From Enterococcus villorum (GTDB lineage: Bacteria > Bacillota > Bacilli > Lactobacillales > Enterococcaceae), in NCBI RefSeq assembly GCF_007990225.1, contig NZ_BJWF01000022.1, positions 1-37,521 on the forward strand: 37,521 nucleotides of DNA, written 5' to 3'. The position numbers were made by a program, and so were the translations under genes. Of the stretch, positions 16,430-25,542 are shown piece by piece. Each line of letters opens with the position of its first letter. The stretch's first letter is position 1. The notes beneath the pieces were generated by a model, which was not told where the DNA came from, made no database searches, and saw nothing but the letters and a program-made list of their open reading frames with translations.

Positions 16430-16619
16430 TTTTCAGATCTCCTATACGCAAACTTCGTCAATCGTCCCAAAACAGTGCTCGATGAAACCTCTTCTTATGT
16501 TAAGTGTAGCAATTTTTACATAAGTATAGAGACCTACAAAGAGAGATAAGTTTGCTTAAATTTCAGAAACTCATTCTATTCCAAAATCCGAAAAATATCA
16601 AGTACCAAAAAAAGCTAAA

Positions 16620-16651
16620 AAAGGAGCGGAAATAAAAATAGACGCTCCTTT
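16620..16651 (-). terminator. Terminator after the 16675-17130 gene
   Basis: A perfect 9-bp stem (16620-16628 with 16643-16651) is followed on the minus strand by a T-run. It lies 23 bases beyond the stop codon. Confidence 0.8.
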
Positions 16652-16674
16652 CTTAACATTATCTTAAATTTTAT

Positions 16675-17130
16675 CTATTCGAAAAATTCACCATAAATAT
16701 CTTCTACCCGTTGATCTGGATTGATGACAATATATAAGTTCCCAGTTTTTTCACTGATTTTAGTCGACTGGTATTGATTGTCCAAGCCTTCTGTTCCTTT
16801 ATCAAGATAAGGGAAATAAACAAGGTCTGGTGTACCATTACGATAAAGGATTTCCATACGTTCAATGTCTTCATATTTCAATGCACGGTTAAACATCCCC
16901 ATTTCTAGTCCACCCAAATTAATATCGTGGGTAGCTACGGAATCTCCTTCATGAAAAATTTCGATTTTAAAACCAGCACATGGATGAATTTCCATAAATT
17001 CACTACCATTAATACGACCAAAACTAGTGGTAATTTGTTTAATCCATAAATCACCGATATGTCGACGATTAATTGTCCAAGTTTCGCCGTTTCGGAAATA
17101 AAATTTTAGCGCTGTCATTTCTTTACTCAT
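16675..17130 (-). CDS. Conserved-looking hypothetical protein, soluble
   Basis: There are 151 residues from ATG 17130, with AAAAAGGAG 8 bases upstream, so the gene is well founded. The protein is acidic, soluble and beta-rich, with no signal peptide and no membrane span. It opens with TALKFYFRNGETWTINRR and contains MEIHPCAGFKIEIFHEG and KYEDIERMEILY. No domain is recognised. It is monocistronic: its own terminator follows and a 160-base gap precedes it. Function unknown. Confidence 0.75.
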   Translation of the reverse strand: MSKEMTALKFYFRNGETWTINRRHIGDLWIKQITTSFGRINGSEFMEIHPCAGFKIEIFHEGDSVATHDINLGGLEMGMFNRALKYEDIERMEILYRNGTPDLVYFPYLDKGTEGLDNQYQSTKISEKTGNLYIVINPDQRVEDIYGEFFE

Positions 17131-17225
17131 AAAAAAATCTCCTTTTTGACGTCTTTATTCTAGTTCCTTTTTAGTTTAGCATAAATTAGGTCTAAAGGTC
17201 ACTTTTAATGTTTTTTAATCATCCT

Positions 17226-17260
17226 ACATCCTGCCAAAACATTTTCTATTGGCAGGATGT
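17226..17260 (-). terminator. Hairpin after cca, probable terminator
   Basis: A perfect 12-bp stem (17226-17237 with 17249-17260) with an 11-base loop lies 30 bases past the cca stop. The U-run on the minus strand is weak, so termination may be inefficient. Confidence 0.55.
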
Positions 17261-17290
17261 ATTTGTTCAAAAAATACAATTGATAAAAAA

Positions 17291-18499
17291 TCATAAAACA
17301 TTATTCTGCTTTAAAAAGAAGAACAATTCATTCGCTTTATTTGCTACTTTTCCTTCAATCACTGCTTGCTCAGCAAACTGCAGAGCATCGCTCATCCATT
17401 TCCCCGGTGGCTTGCTACTTTCAGCAAGGAGCAGTTTGCCGTCAATCGCTAATTCTCTCATCGATTTAATACAGAGTTGATCATACTTTTCTGATACTTC
17501 TCTTAACTGAGGAACCTCTCCAAAGTAAACCATTAATTCTTCTACCTTCAATGAAGCCTCTTTACCTAACTGATACAAATCCAGAGCGCTCAATTGCTGT
17601 TTTTTTCGCAGATTCAATCCATGAACGATCAATTGTACTTCTTTGATCATTTGATTGGAGCATTTCCACTCTTTTAAAAAAACCCGAATTTGACTTTCTT
17701 GTAGTGCTAATTGATCTATTAGTAGTGCCCATGCTTGGGCTTCTGATTTCAATGGTTTATTTGACAGATCAGAAAAACGTAATAATGCTTCTCCATAATC
17801 TCTTAAACCAGGACAATAAATATAACATTTGGTCTCAACGAACGTTTTTAAGCCTGCGGAACGCTCTTTTCCTAACAACATTTTAATAAATTCCACATTG
17901 ATTCGCTCTACCGAAATTTTACCTAATAATGAATGATTCATTTCTATTGCCTCTGCTGTTTCTTGTTCTAACTTAAATCCTAATTGACTGACAAAACGAA
18001 TGCCTCGCATCATTCGTAAGGCATCTTCATGGAAACGTTCCTGTGGGTCTCCCACCGCCCGAAGAATGTGATTTTCTAAGTCTGCTAGCCCGTCGAAAAG
18101 ATCAATAATCTGACCATCTTCTTTTAAAGCAAAGGCATTAATTGTAAAATCACGTCTTTTTAAGTCTTCTTCCAATGAACGCACAAACTCCACATGATCT
18201 GGACGTCGATAATCTTGGTAGGTAGATTCGGTACGAAATGTTGTGATTTCATATTGCTCCTCGTCAACCAGCACTAAGACAGTTCCGTGTTCGATGCCAA
18301 TATCAATCGTTTTTGGAAAAAGTTTTTTGATTTCTTCTGGAAATGCACTAGTGGCAATATCCACATCATGGATTTCCTGATTTAAAAGAATATCCCTGAC
18401 ACTTCCACCAACAAAATAAGCTTCATACCCTGCCTGTTCTAACTTATTTAAGACTGGAATCGCTTTTTCATATTCTTGTGGTAACTTCTTTAATTTCAT
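17291..18499 (-). CDS. cca: CCA-adding tRNA nucleotidyltransferase
   Basis: The enzyme adds or repairs the 3' CCA of tRNAs using CTP and ATP without a template. There are 402 residues from ATG 18499, which gives the normal N-terminus MKLKKLPQEYEKA; the longer frame from 18586 overlaps the MazG gene. Class II nucleotidyltransferase motifs are present: AYFVGGSVRDILL, then DVDIATSAFPEE with the two catalytic aspartates. These are followed by the HGTVLV strand, the RRDFTINAFAL box, and GDPQERFHEDALRMMR for nucleotide selection. The neck and C-terminal tail are less conserved, as expected. The gene starts 25 bases after the mazG stop, so the two are cotranscribed. Confidence 0.95.
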   Translation of the reverse strand: MKLKKLPQEYEKAIPVLNKLEQAGYEAYFVGGSVRDILLNQEIHDVDIATSAFPEEIKKLFPKTIDIGIEHGTVLVLVDEEQYEITTFRTESTYQDYRRPDHVEFVRSLEEDLKRRDFTINAFALKEDGQIIDLFDGLADLENHILRAVGDPQERFHEDALRMMRGIRFVSQLGFKLEQETAEAIEMNHSLLGKISVERINVEFIKMLLGKERSAGLKTFVETKCYIYCPGLRDYGEALLRFSDLSNKPLKSEAQAWALLIDQLALQESQIRVFLKEWKCSNQMIKEVQLIVHGLNLRKKQQLSALDLYQLGKEASLKVEELMVYFGEVPQLREVSEKYDQLCIKSMRELAIDGKLLLAESSKPPGKWMSDALQFAEQAVIEGKVANKANELFFFLKQNNVL

Positions 18500-18524
18500 T
18501 TTTTTCCTACTTCCATTATGCGAC

Positions 18525-18854
18525 TTATTCTCTTCTTTCAAAGCGATCGTGATCCCTTTGGTTAAACTTTTCCATATTTTTTTCAAACACTTCTGTTAAA
18601 TCAATTTCTAGCGAGTTAGCCATGATCATTGCAACAAATAAAACATCCCCTAGTTCTTCTGCCACAGAATTTTTAGGTTCAGTTGCTTTTTTACTTTTTT
18701 CTCCATATGTATGATTAACCTCTCTAGCCAATTCACCGACTTCTTCTGTTAATCGAGCCATTTGCGCTAATGGAGAAAAATACCCTACTTTAAACTGTTG
18801 GATATAATCATCTACTTCTTTTTGCATGCTTCTTAAAGAACGTTCTTTTGTCAT
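18525..18854 (-). CDS. MazG-like nucleotide pyrophosphohydrolase
   Basis: There are 109 residues from ATG 18854, with AAAGGTGG upstream. The single MazG-like domain carries the metal-binding acidic clusters LTEEVGELARE (EExxE) and EELGDVLF (ExxD), as in YpjD of Bacillus. Such enzymes hydrolyse NTPs or modified nucleotides to monophosphates and pyrophosphate. It sits directly upstream of cca, an arrangement similar to the Bacillus ypjD-papS region. An 18-20 bp palindrome covers its likely promoter. Confidence 0.9.
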   Translation of the reverse strand: MTKERSLRSMQKEVDDYIQQFKVGYFSPLAQMARLTEEVGELAREVNHTYGEKSKKATEPKNSVAEELGDVLFVAMIMANSLEIDLTEVFEKNMEKFNQRDHDRFERRE

Positions 18855-18880
18855 TTCTTTTCCACCTTTCCTCTTTTATA

Positions 18881-18900
18881 TTACCAAAAATTATTGGTAA
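18881..18900. promoter_or_regulatory. Palindromic operator candidate in the mazG promoter
   Basis: TTACCAA and TTGGTAA are separated by 6 bases. On the minus strand a TAATAT -10 box (18878-18883) overlaps its edge, so a bound protein would block RNA polymerase. It lies in the divergent gap between mazG and the YitT gene. Confidence 0.4.
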
Positions 18901-18917
18901 ATCCTAGGCAAGAGCGA

Positions 18918-18946
18918 TTGAGAAAAAGAATATTCCATGCTACATT
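18918..18946 (+). promoter_or_regulatory. Sigma-A-type promoter of the YitT-family gene
   Basis: TTGAGA (18918-18923) and TACATT (18941-18946) are separated by exactly 17 bases, about 65 bases before the start codon. Confidence 0.6.
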
Positions 18947-19012
18947 ATGTAAAGCAATATAAAAGACGGAACTTTTTTCAATAAAACACTCATACAACAA
19001 AGGAGGGATAAC

Positions 19013-19891
19013 GTGTTTCCACTCAAAATGATAAAAGAAGTAGCTTTAATTATTGTTGGTACAAGTATTTATGCTTTTGGTCTTGTTTATTTAAATATTG
19101 CCAATCATTTAGCAGAAGGTGGTGTTTCAGGGATTACTTTAATTTTGCGTGCCTTGTTTGGCATTGATCCTGCTTATTCTACCTTATTGATCAATATCCC
19201 TTTAATTTTACTTGGCGGAAAAATCCTCGGTAAGCGTTCTTTTGCCTATACGGTTTTAGGGACAATTTCTCTTTCTGCTTTTTTGTGGATCTGGCAACGC
19301 ATACCGTTACAGATCAATTTGCAACATGATTTGTTGATTGTCTCTTTACTTGCCGGATTAATCGCAGGAATAGGCAGTGGACTGGTTTATCGAATGGGAG
19401 GAACAACTGGCGGGAGTGATATCATTGCACGCATCTTAGAAAAAAATTACGGTATTTCTATGGGACGTTCGCTTTTAGCACTAGATGTAGTTGTTCTATT
19501 GGCTTCCCTTTCTTATATTGACTTAAAACGAATGATGTACACTTTAATCGTGTCTTATGTTTTCAGTCGTGTCATTGATTCGATCTTAGATGGTGGTTAT
19601 TCAGCTAAAGGAGTCTTAGTGGTCTCAAACAAAAGCGAAGAAATTGCACCTTTACTGATGGCAGAGCTTGAACGTGGTGTCACCTTCTTATCAGGTGAAG
19701 GCGGTTTTTCTGGTTATTCAAAGAAAATTATCTATATGGTTGTTAGTTCAAGTGAGCTAAATGAAGTCAAACGAATCGTCCATGAGTTAGATGAGAAAGC
19801 CTTTATCTCTATCATCAATGTCCACGAAGTCGAAGGAGAAGGATTTACTTACCTCAAACCACAGACAAAATTTTTGAAAAAAGTAAGTTGA
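19013..19891 (+). CDS. YitT family membrane protein
   Basis: There are 292 residues from GTG 19013, preceded by AAAGGAGGG. Five or six membrane helices lie in residues 5-185, including the family motifs NIANHLAEGGVSGI near residue 28 and YRMGGTTGGSDIIARIL near residue 125. A cytosolic DUF2179 domain follows (about residues 200-285, ending with INVHEVEGEGFTYL). The transported substrate, if any, is unknown. It is a single gene, the only plus-strand gene in its neighbourhood, with a strong shared terminator behind it. Confidence 0.92.
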   Translation: MFPLKMIKEVALIIVGTSIYAFGLVYLNIANHLAEGGVSGITLILRALFGIDPAYSTLLINIPLILLGGKILGKRSFAYTVLGTISLSAFLWIWQRIPLQINLQHDLLIVSLLAGLIAGIGSGLVYRMGGTTGGSDIIARILEKNYGISMGRSLLALDVVVLLASLSYIDLKRMMYTLIVSYVFSRVIDSILDGGYSAKGVLVVSNKSEEIAPLLMAELERGVTFLSGEGGFSGYSKKIIYMVVSSSELNEVKRIVHELDEKAFISIINVHEVEGEGFTYLKPQTKFLKKVS

Positions 19892-19910
19892 TTACTTGTT
19901 TTTCAAGCTC

Positions 19911-19960
19911 AAAAAATCACGTGACAAAACAGATTTACCTGTTTTTATCACGCGATTTTT
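19911..19960. terminator. Bidirectional terminator
   Basis: A long stem runs from AAAATCACGTGA to its near complement (one mismatch) with A/T-rich flanks on both sides, between the convergent YitT and ypiB genes. Confidence 0.8.
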
Positions 19961-19964
19961 GTTT

Positions 19965-20543
19965 TCAGCTTTGATGTTCTATTTGCCCCATCTTTTCATG
20001 TTCATATTTCAAGATTAGGCGATTCACTTCATCAGATAGTTGGAGAAAAGCATTCTTGTCGCCTTTTTCAAGTGCCTGGTCAATCTGTGCATAAAGTAAA
20101 TTTAAGCGTGTCTCTTGTTCTTTTTGACGGAAGTAAAGTTCAATGATTTCCGTATCTTCTTCGCTGATGGAATCATCCCAAGAAGCAAATGGATTTTCTT
20201 CTAAGACTGTTAGATATTCTTTCGTTTGCCAAGCATTTTCAAACAAACATTCTACATATAAAGGTCGTTTCCAATTCAAACGTATTTCATGGAAAATTTG
20301 ATCGGTATCAGTAAATTCTTTTCCCTCTAAGAATAATTTCATTGGCTCCCCTTCAAAAGATAAATCACTGATCTGCAACCCTCGATTTGCTTGATTTGCT
20401 CCTTCAATGAAATGGACATTGTTTAATATAGCTTCATGATTGGCAAGGTAATTTAAAATCCAAAAAACTTCTCTACGGCTAAAAGAAATATGATTGACCA
20501 TCCAAGTTAAAAAATTCTTTTTTTCTTTTACGTCTATTAGCAT
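19965..20543 (-). CDS. ypiB: YpiB family protein (UPF0302)
   Basis: There are 192 residues from ATG 20543, with GAGAGGTG at proper distance; the GTG at 20552 lies inside that site. The family pattern is evident: [33 protein letters not shown] with [31 protein letters not shown], and a helical C-terminal [13 protein letters not shown] segment of the kind called the IDEAL motif. The role in the cell is not established. Its ribosome binding site overlaps the ypiA stop, and ypiA-ypiB form a conserved pair. Confidence 0.92.
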   Translation of the reverse strand: MLIDVKEKKNFLTWMVNHISFSRREVFWILNYLANHEAILNNVHFIEGANQANRGLQISDLSFEGEPMKLFLEGKEFTDTDQIFHEIRLNWKRPLYVECLFENAWQTKEYLTVLEENPFASWDDSISEEDTEIIELYFRQKEQETRLNLLYAQIDQALEKGDKNAFLQLSDEVNRLILKYEHEKMGQIEHQS

Positions 20544-20548
20544 TTTAC

Positions 20549-21808
20549 TCACCTCTCTACTAGGTCGTCTAATACTGACAGTGCCTCCAAATCTCCAGGT
20601 TCAAGTTTCAAATAACGTGTAAGTAATTCTTTTGTTTTATTTAATTGTCCTTCTTCTCGTAAGAAAAATGCATATTCTTTTAGAAAATCAGGTTCGTGTT
20701 CTAGTTCGTGAGAAGCTTGTTCATAATGAGCAGCCGCCATCACGTATTCTTCCAATTCATTGTAGGCATGTGCCAAATTCCATTGTGCATAGGGATTAGC
20801 TGTTTCTTCCATTTGATTGACCACACGAATGACATCTTCGTAACGTTCTTGATCCAAGTATAGATTACTTAATGTCAATAACGTTTCATCTTGTTTTTCT
20901 CCTAATTTTAACGCTTCTAGTAAAAGTTTTTCTGCTTTTTCCTTGTCATGCAGACGATAAGCATTTTCAGAAGCCAAATGATACAACTCAACTTGATATG
21001 GATTTTCTTTGATTCCTTCTTCTAGAACTTTTTGAGATTCTTCAACCAACTCTTCTTCCTGTAAAGCTTGCCCTAAATAAAGATAGAGTGATTGATATTG
21101 CGGATTCATTTCACGTAATTCTTGTAGATAATAGATGGCTTTTTCATTTTCTTTCAATTGAAGGTAGGTAAAAGCTAATTGAAATAAACGATCATCGGTG
21201 CGATCTTCTTCCAAGGCTTGTTCCAATGGTTCGATAGCTGCTTCAAAATTTCCTTGCATACTCAAAGATTGTCCAAAACGTTCTTGCATTGAAATACCAG
21301 AAACCTCTTTAATATTACTTGCTAATAATTTTTCATAAATTGTTGCTGCTTCGGCAAAACGATCGACCGAAAAGAAAAGTTCCGCTAAAGCAAATTGGAT
21401 CAGTGGTTCATCCGGCAATAACGTAGCTGCTTCTTTTAATTTCGCTTCACTCACTTCAGGAATACCGATGACTTGGTATAAATCCGCAATCGCTAACAAA
21501 GCTTGCGGATAGTAATCACTTTCTTTTGAAATGTTTTCTAGATATTCAAAAGCTTGATCTATTTCATTATCTTCAATGGCAATTTCTGCTAAAGGGATAA
21601 ACAGTTCATCATTTTCTGGATATTGCGTTAATAATTGTTTAAAAATTTGCTTTGCCTCTTCTAAAAAGCCAATCGCTAGCAACTCTTCACCTAATTCAGC
21701 CAATACATCGGCGGGATCTTCTTTTAAAGCCTTTTCCAGATAGATTTGTGCTTGTGCTAAATCTTCTTCGGATAGTGCTTGCAACATTTTTTCGCTATTT
21801 GTATTCAT
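20549..21808 (-). CDS. ypiA: Tetratricopeptide repeat protein (YpiA-like)
   Basis: There are 419 residues made almost wholly of TPR helix pairs (for example [20 protein letters not shown] and later A-x-x-x-Y-E-K-LL units), roughly ten to eleven repeats, acidic, with no signal peptide or membrane span. It is a protein-interaction scaffold in the cytoplasm with no known partner. It starts at ATG 21808, one base after the stop of the AroB-like gene, and ends over the ypiB ribosome binding site, so all three genes are a tight operon. In Bacillus subtilis ypiA-ypiB follow the aromatic amino acid genes. Confidence 0.92.
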   Translation of the reverse strand: MNTNSEKMLQALSEEDLAQAQIYLEKALKEDPADVLAELGEELLAIGFLEEAKQIFKQLLTQYPENDELFIPLAEIAIEDNEIDQAFEYLENISKESDYYPQALLAIADLYQVIGIPEVSEAKLKEAATLLPDEPLIQFALAELFFSVDRFAEAATIYEKLLASNIKEVSGISMQERFGQSLSMQGNFEAAIEPLEQALEEDRTDDRLFQLAFTYLQLKENEKAIYYLQELREMNPQYQSLYLYLGQALQEEELVEESQKVLEEGIKENPYQVELYHLASENAYRLHDKEKAEKLLLEALKLGEKQDETLLTLSNLYLDQERYEDVIRVVNQMEETANPYAQWNLAHAYNELEEYVMAAAHYEQASHELEHEPDFLKEYAFFLREEGQLNKTKELLTRYLKLEPGDLEALSVLDDLVER

Positions 21809-22855
21809 TTACATTCCTCTAATCTCACTAATAATCTTTTCATAAGATGTCATTGTTTGTACTAATTCTTGCTCATTTGGTGATTGGTATTTTTCTATTA
21901 TACCAATTTTTTTCAAAACAAGAATTTTTTTGCTTTTTTTGGCCAGATGCAAGACATTTTCTAAATAATCGCTTTTTGACAAATGGTCAGGCCACTCAAT
22001 CGGATAATTTAGATGGGTCAACCAGATAAAAAAATTTTTTAATTGAAAAGACATGTTCATTATTTCCGTATTCCATACAAGATGAAACAAGATTCCTAAT
22101 AGTCTCTTCATACTAGCGGATAACACATGCCCATTTTCTGTTAAATAAAAAGCTTGTTCAAATAGTTTACCATAATTTGAAAGATTTTCAGCATCAACTT
22201 GGTAAAAAGCTATCATTTCTTCCAACATACCGGTAAAAGGACGGTGAGCTAATTGATGCGAGGTGGGATAATTTTTATATAGATTTTGTAAAAAACGATA
22301 ATCACAGACTATGCCACAACAAATGAATATCAAGAAATCAATTTGTTTCCCCTCCACTTGTTTTTCACTGATTGTTTGATCATATACGATCCTATCTGGA
22401 AGATTATCTGTTTGTAAAACGACTTGGTTCGGAAGTTGCAGAATCATTCGTTGCTGTGTCAATGCACGTGCCATTGAGCGGATAGATACTGGTATCAACC
22501 ATAATTTTGCTGTAAGTGAGGTATGCTTTTGGAAAAAACCAGCTAAATCCATCACACCTTCATTTCCAAACCCAATGATAATAAAGGACTGATTTTTAGG
22601 ATACCGCTTGGCAAATGTAACTAAATTACTTAATTCTGTCAGATGATTGCATTGTGTATTCGCACAGATATACCAATCAATTTCTCTGGGATTAAGGAAT
22701 TGTTGATTGATTTTCTCAGCGAACAAATCATAGTATCGCTGATTTGTTAAAAATAATATAGGTTGCTCAATTGTTCTCATTTTTAACTGACTCACTAACG
22801 TTTCGCCATAATAGATTTTTGTTTTTTCATCTACTATCTGATAATCAAGTTCCAC
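21809..22855 (-). CDS. Degenerate 3-dehydroquinate synthase-like protein (AroB pseudoenzyme)
   Basis: There are 348 residues from GTG 22855, with AAAAGGGGGGG five bases upstream. The length and fold order match AroB, but key residues are altered. IIIGFGNEGVMDLAGFF (92-108) corresponds to the GGGVVGDLAGF nucleotide-binding loop, and LWLIPVSIRSMARAL to the FIQIPTTLLAQVDS block. FLIFICCGIVCDYRFLQNL (174-192) corresponds to GLAEVIKYGLI-D-FF-L with the metal-ligand Glu lost. LSNYGKLFEQA (225-235) corresponds to LNYGHTFGHA with both His lost, and SASMK replaces HGEAV. A dehydroquinate synthase reaction is therefore not expected. The reading frame is intact, so it may have another role. The match was judged by eye. 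Confidence 0.7.
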   Translation of the reverse strand: MELDYQIVDEKTKIYYGETLVSQLKMRTIEQPILFLTNQRYYDLFAEKINQQFLNPREIDWYICANTQCNHLTELSNLVTFAKRYPKNQSFIIIGFGNEGVMDLAGFFQKHTSLTAKLWLIPVSIRSMARALTQQRMILQLPNQVVLQTDNLPDRIVYDQTISEKQVEGKQIDFLIFICCGIVCDYRFLQNLYKNYPTSHQLAHRPFTGMLEEMIAFYQVDAENLSNYGKLFEQAFYLTENGHVLSASMKRLLGILFHLVWNTEIMNMSFQLKNFFIWLTHLNYPIEWPDHLSKSDYLENVLHLAKKSKKILVLKKIGIIEKYQSPNEQELVQTMTSYEKIISEIRGM

Positions 22856-22972
22856 AAGTTCCCCCCCTTTTCTTTATTTTATCATTAGTTTGAAAAAACG
22901 AAAAAAGATAGGCTAATTGTCTAATATGGGTTACCTAATAATAACAACTGTAATTTCATTCATGTTATACTA

Positions 22973-22981
22973 TATGCGATA
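22973..22981 (+). promoter_or_regulatory. Extended -10 promoter of the large membrane protein gene
   Basis: TGTTATACT fits TGnTATAnT. It implies a leader of about 140 bases before the start at 23129. The leader contains a 15-bp palindrome, GTTTAA-TAT-TTAAAC, at 23057-23071. Confidence 0.5.
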
Positions 22982-23128
22982 TGTAATGAAAAATGATGTT
23001 CATTAATGAAAGGTTCTTTAGTAAAAATTGATACAACTGCTATTCTTTTTTACGAAGTTTAATATTTAAACATATCAGAATAAAGTTGCTATTCAAGCTA
23101 ATGATAAGAATAAAAAGGAGGATGTTTT

Positions 23129-24880
23129 TTGTCAAAACAAGGTAAAAATTTAAGTCTAGCAGTTCTCATTATCTCATTATGTAGTTTTTTTATGATCTCC
23201 CCTCAGATTTATAGACATGCACTGATTGTCTCAAATGATTGGGTCTTTCACATGAATCGCTTCTATGAGACGGCGATGCAAATAAAAAATGGGACGTTTA
23301 ATTACTTTCAATCCATTTATGGTTTTGAACAATCTGGTCGAGTAATTAATGCTCTTTATGGAACTGATTTTGCTTATTTGAGTGGATTTTTACTCCTTAT
23401 ATTAAAAAACTGGTTCAGGTTTCAACTTGTTTCTAATTTCTTATGTTATTTTGCTGCTGGAATGTCTATGTACTTTCTCAGTCGTTATTGCAAATTAGAA
23501 CAAAAAGTGGCAGTAGGAACAGCTATCTTGTATATGGGAACCCCTACCATCTTTTTTTATTCCCTTGCACAAAACTTTTCTGGTTGGGGAGCTGCTTTTT
23601 TACCACTTGTTTTCATTCCCGCTGTAAGAATGGTAAATAATAAAGAAAAACCAATCCAACCAGCTATTTTAGGTGGAATAATTTCTGTCATTTTATCTGT
23701 TCATATGTTCTCAACATTGCTAGCTGTGGTCGCACTATTTCCATTTTTCCTAGTAGGTTTTATTCGATGCAATAAAAAAGTAGCTATGATAAAAGATGCT
23801 TTATTCGCTGTATTGATCACGATTGGTCTTTCTTTCAATACATTTGCTGCTTTTTTTGATTTGTCTAAAGATACCTTAATTTCTCCATATCCTGTTACCG
23901 ATTTGTTATCAAATAGTACTTCACTTTCTTTTGGTGCTATAAGTTGGACTAATTTTGGATTGATTCTTTCTATCATCTTCATTTTCCAACTTGTGAACAC
24001 TTGCCTAAATTTTAGTAGAATTAGTTTGTTAGAAAAAGTAGTAAATATTGTCGGATTACTTTTTCTATTTGTCTCTTCTAAGTACTTTCCATGGAATGAC
24101 CTAGGCAATCATTTTGCTTTCATTCAAAAAATGCAGTTTCCTCAAAGATTAGGCTGTATTGCTTGTATTTTATTACTATTAGGATGGTCTTTTACGATTC
24201 AAACAGTGATACTTGCTTTAAAAAAGAATACTATGTTTACACTTATTCCTATCCTACTCACTTTTTCTTTGTTAAATCTTACTGGTGGGCATCAATTAAT
24301 AATGAACACGGCAAATATTTGGAATAGTGATGCCCCGCTATCAAAAGATACGAACGCTGCTCAAACACTAGAAACAAATGCGACTAAGATTCGTCAGAAA
24401 TTTGGAGGAAATAGCGACTTATCTGAGGCCTTGAAAATACACAAAAAACCGATGGCTGATTATTTACCTACTTATGCGACAAAAATAGAAAATCCCTATA
24501 AACTATACAATAATGAGGTGCTTAATAATAAAATTTCTCTTAAAAAGAAAATTGATAAACAAGGAAGGATTCATCTGATTTTTGCTTCAGAAAATACCGA
24601 GAAAGTCACTTTACCTGTTATTATATATATAAATACTACTATCGATGTTAATGGAAAATCAAAGAATGAAATCCAGTATTCTCTTACACCAATCGGCGCT
24701 TTAGAGATTTCACCAAAAGTAGGAAAAAACGAAGTCGTTATCGGTTATCAACCAAATATCTTGTTCAGGATGTCTTTCGTTATTCGAATCTTAACATTTA
24801 TAATAATCATTTCTTTTTATAGCATTAAATATCGCATCTTTTATCAAACAGAAAAAATATCTTCAATTTTAAAAAAATGA
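23129..24880 (+). CDS. Large multispanning membrane protein, GT-C/YfhO-like
   Basis: There are 583 residues from TTG 23129, with AAGGAGG about 8 bases upstream. The ATG that overlaps that site is out of frame and reaches a stop after seven codons. About ten transmembrane helices are spread over residues 8-400 and one lies near the C-terminus (about 550-570). An extracytoplasmic beta-rich domain precedes the last helix (about 460-545, KVGKNEVVIGYQPN). Near the N-terminus SNDWVFHMNRFYE resembles the first-loop acidic and His motif of GT-C glycosyltransferases and the 6-pyruvoyl-tetrahydropterin-synthase-related membrane family. A role in cell-wall polymer glycosylation is plausible but not proven. 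It stands alone between a divergent operon and a terminator. Confidence 0.7.
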   Translation: MSKQGKNLSLAVLIISLCSFFMISPQIYRHALIVSNDWVFHMNRFYETAMQIKNGTFNYFQSIYGFEQSGRVINALYGTDFAYLSGFLLLILKNWFRFQLVSNFLCYFAAGMSMYFLSRYCKLEQKVAVGTAILYMGTPTIFFYSLAQNFSGWGAAFLPLVFIPAVRMVNNKEKPIQPAILGGIISVILSVHMFSTLLAVVALFPFFLVGFIRCNKKVAMIKDALFAVLITIGLSFNTFAAFFDLSKDTLISPYPVTDLLSNSTSLSFGAISWTNFGLILSIIFIFQLVNTCLNFSRISLLEKVVNIVGLLFLFVSSKYFPWNDLGNHFAFIQKMQFPQRLGCIACILLLLGWSFTIQTVILALKKNTMFTLIPILLTFSLLNLTGGHQLIMNTANIWNSDAPLSKDTNAAQTLETNATKIRQKFGGNSDLSEALKIHKKPMADYLPTYATKIENPYKLYNNEVLNNKISLKKKIDKQGRIHLIFASENTEKVTLPVIIYINTTIDVNGKSKNEIQYSLTPIGALEISPKVGKNEVVIGYQPNILFRMSFVIRILTFIIIISFYSIKYRIFYQTEKISSILKK

Positions 24881-24977
24881 TCTAAATAATAAGATGCGTA
24901 GTCAATAAAACAGACTTTAACAAAGTATTTAAGACAAATATGATTTTCTCCCTTATTTACAAGTTCTTAAGGAATAC

Positions 24978-25015
24978 AAAAAGCGCCTGTAGCTTTAGAG
25001 CTACAAGCGCTTTTT
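24978..25015. terminator. Bidirectional terminator between the membrane protein gene and hup
   Basis: AAAAAGCGC..GTAGCT pairs with AGCTAC..GCGCTTTTT around a TTAG loop, with two mismatched positions inside. It has T-runs on both strands and serves the convergent genes ending at 24880 and 25023. Confidence 0.85.
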
Positions 25016-25022
25016 AGCTGTC

Positions 25023-25298
25023 TTATTTAACAGCATCTTTTAATGCTTTACCTGGTTTGAATGCAGGTACTTTGCTAGCTGGGATTTCGATTTCTTCACC
25101 AGTTTGTGGGTTACGTCCTTTACGAGCTGCACGTTCGCGAACTTCGAAGTTACCAAAACCGATTAATTGAACTTTTTCGCCGTTAGCTAAAGCATCTTGG
25201 ATAGTTGAAAATACAGCATCTACTGCTGCAGTTGCATCTTTTTTAGTTAAATCAGTAGCTGAAGCAACTTTTTCGATTAATTCTGCTTTGTTTGCCAT
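25023..25298 (-). CDS. hup: HU family DNA-binding protein
   Basis: There are 91 residues from ATG 25298, with GGAGGTG upstream. The reading frame extends further upstream, but that part includes the ribosome binding site. The sequence is a standard [14 protein letters not shown], then the conserved [24 protein letters not shown]-embracing arm, and the C-terminal [16 protein letters not shown] dimers bend and compact DNA without strong sequence preference. An AT-rich palindrome (25385-25406) sits about 90 bases upstream. Confidence 0.98.
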   Translation of the reverse strand: MANKAELIEKVASATDLTKKDATAAVDAVFSTIQDALANGEKVQLIGFGNFEVRERAARKGRNPQTGEEIEIPASKVPAFKPGKALKDAVK

Positions 25299-25384
25299 GG
25301 ATAGATTCACCTCCTCCACAAGAGATATGATGTAAAACATCAATTTAGTTAAAAACGTTCTGAGTGGTCCAGAAGTTTAAAAGA

Positions 25385-25406
25385 AATATTGATCAAGTTC
25401 AATATT
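25385..25406. promoter_or_regulatory. 22-bp palindrome upstream of hup
   Basis: AATATTGA and TCAATATT flank six bases, giving perfect 8-bp arms. It lies about 87 bases upstream of the hup start, in or near its promoter or 5' leader. It could be an operator or an RNA hairpin. Confidence 0.4.
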
Positions 25407-25542
25407 CTGTTATCACGATATCATATAAACCGCTTAATAGCAAGGTTTTTACCATTTTTTCCATGCTTTTTTTAGTCATAAAAACGTAATAATAAAAACC
25501 AACTATTTTTTTTGAAAAATTTCTACCGATGTGGTAAAATGC

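Noticed and set aside
23701-24108. 135-codon minus-strand frame inside the large membrane protein gene
   Set aside because: It is antisense of a membrane protein, with no ribosome binding site and no domain.
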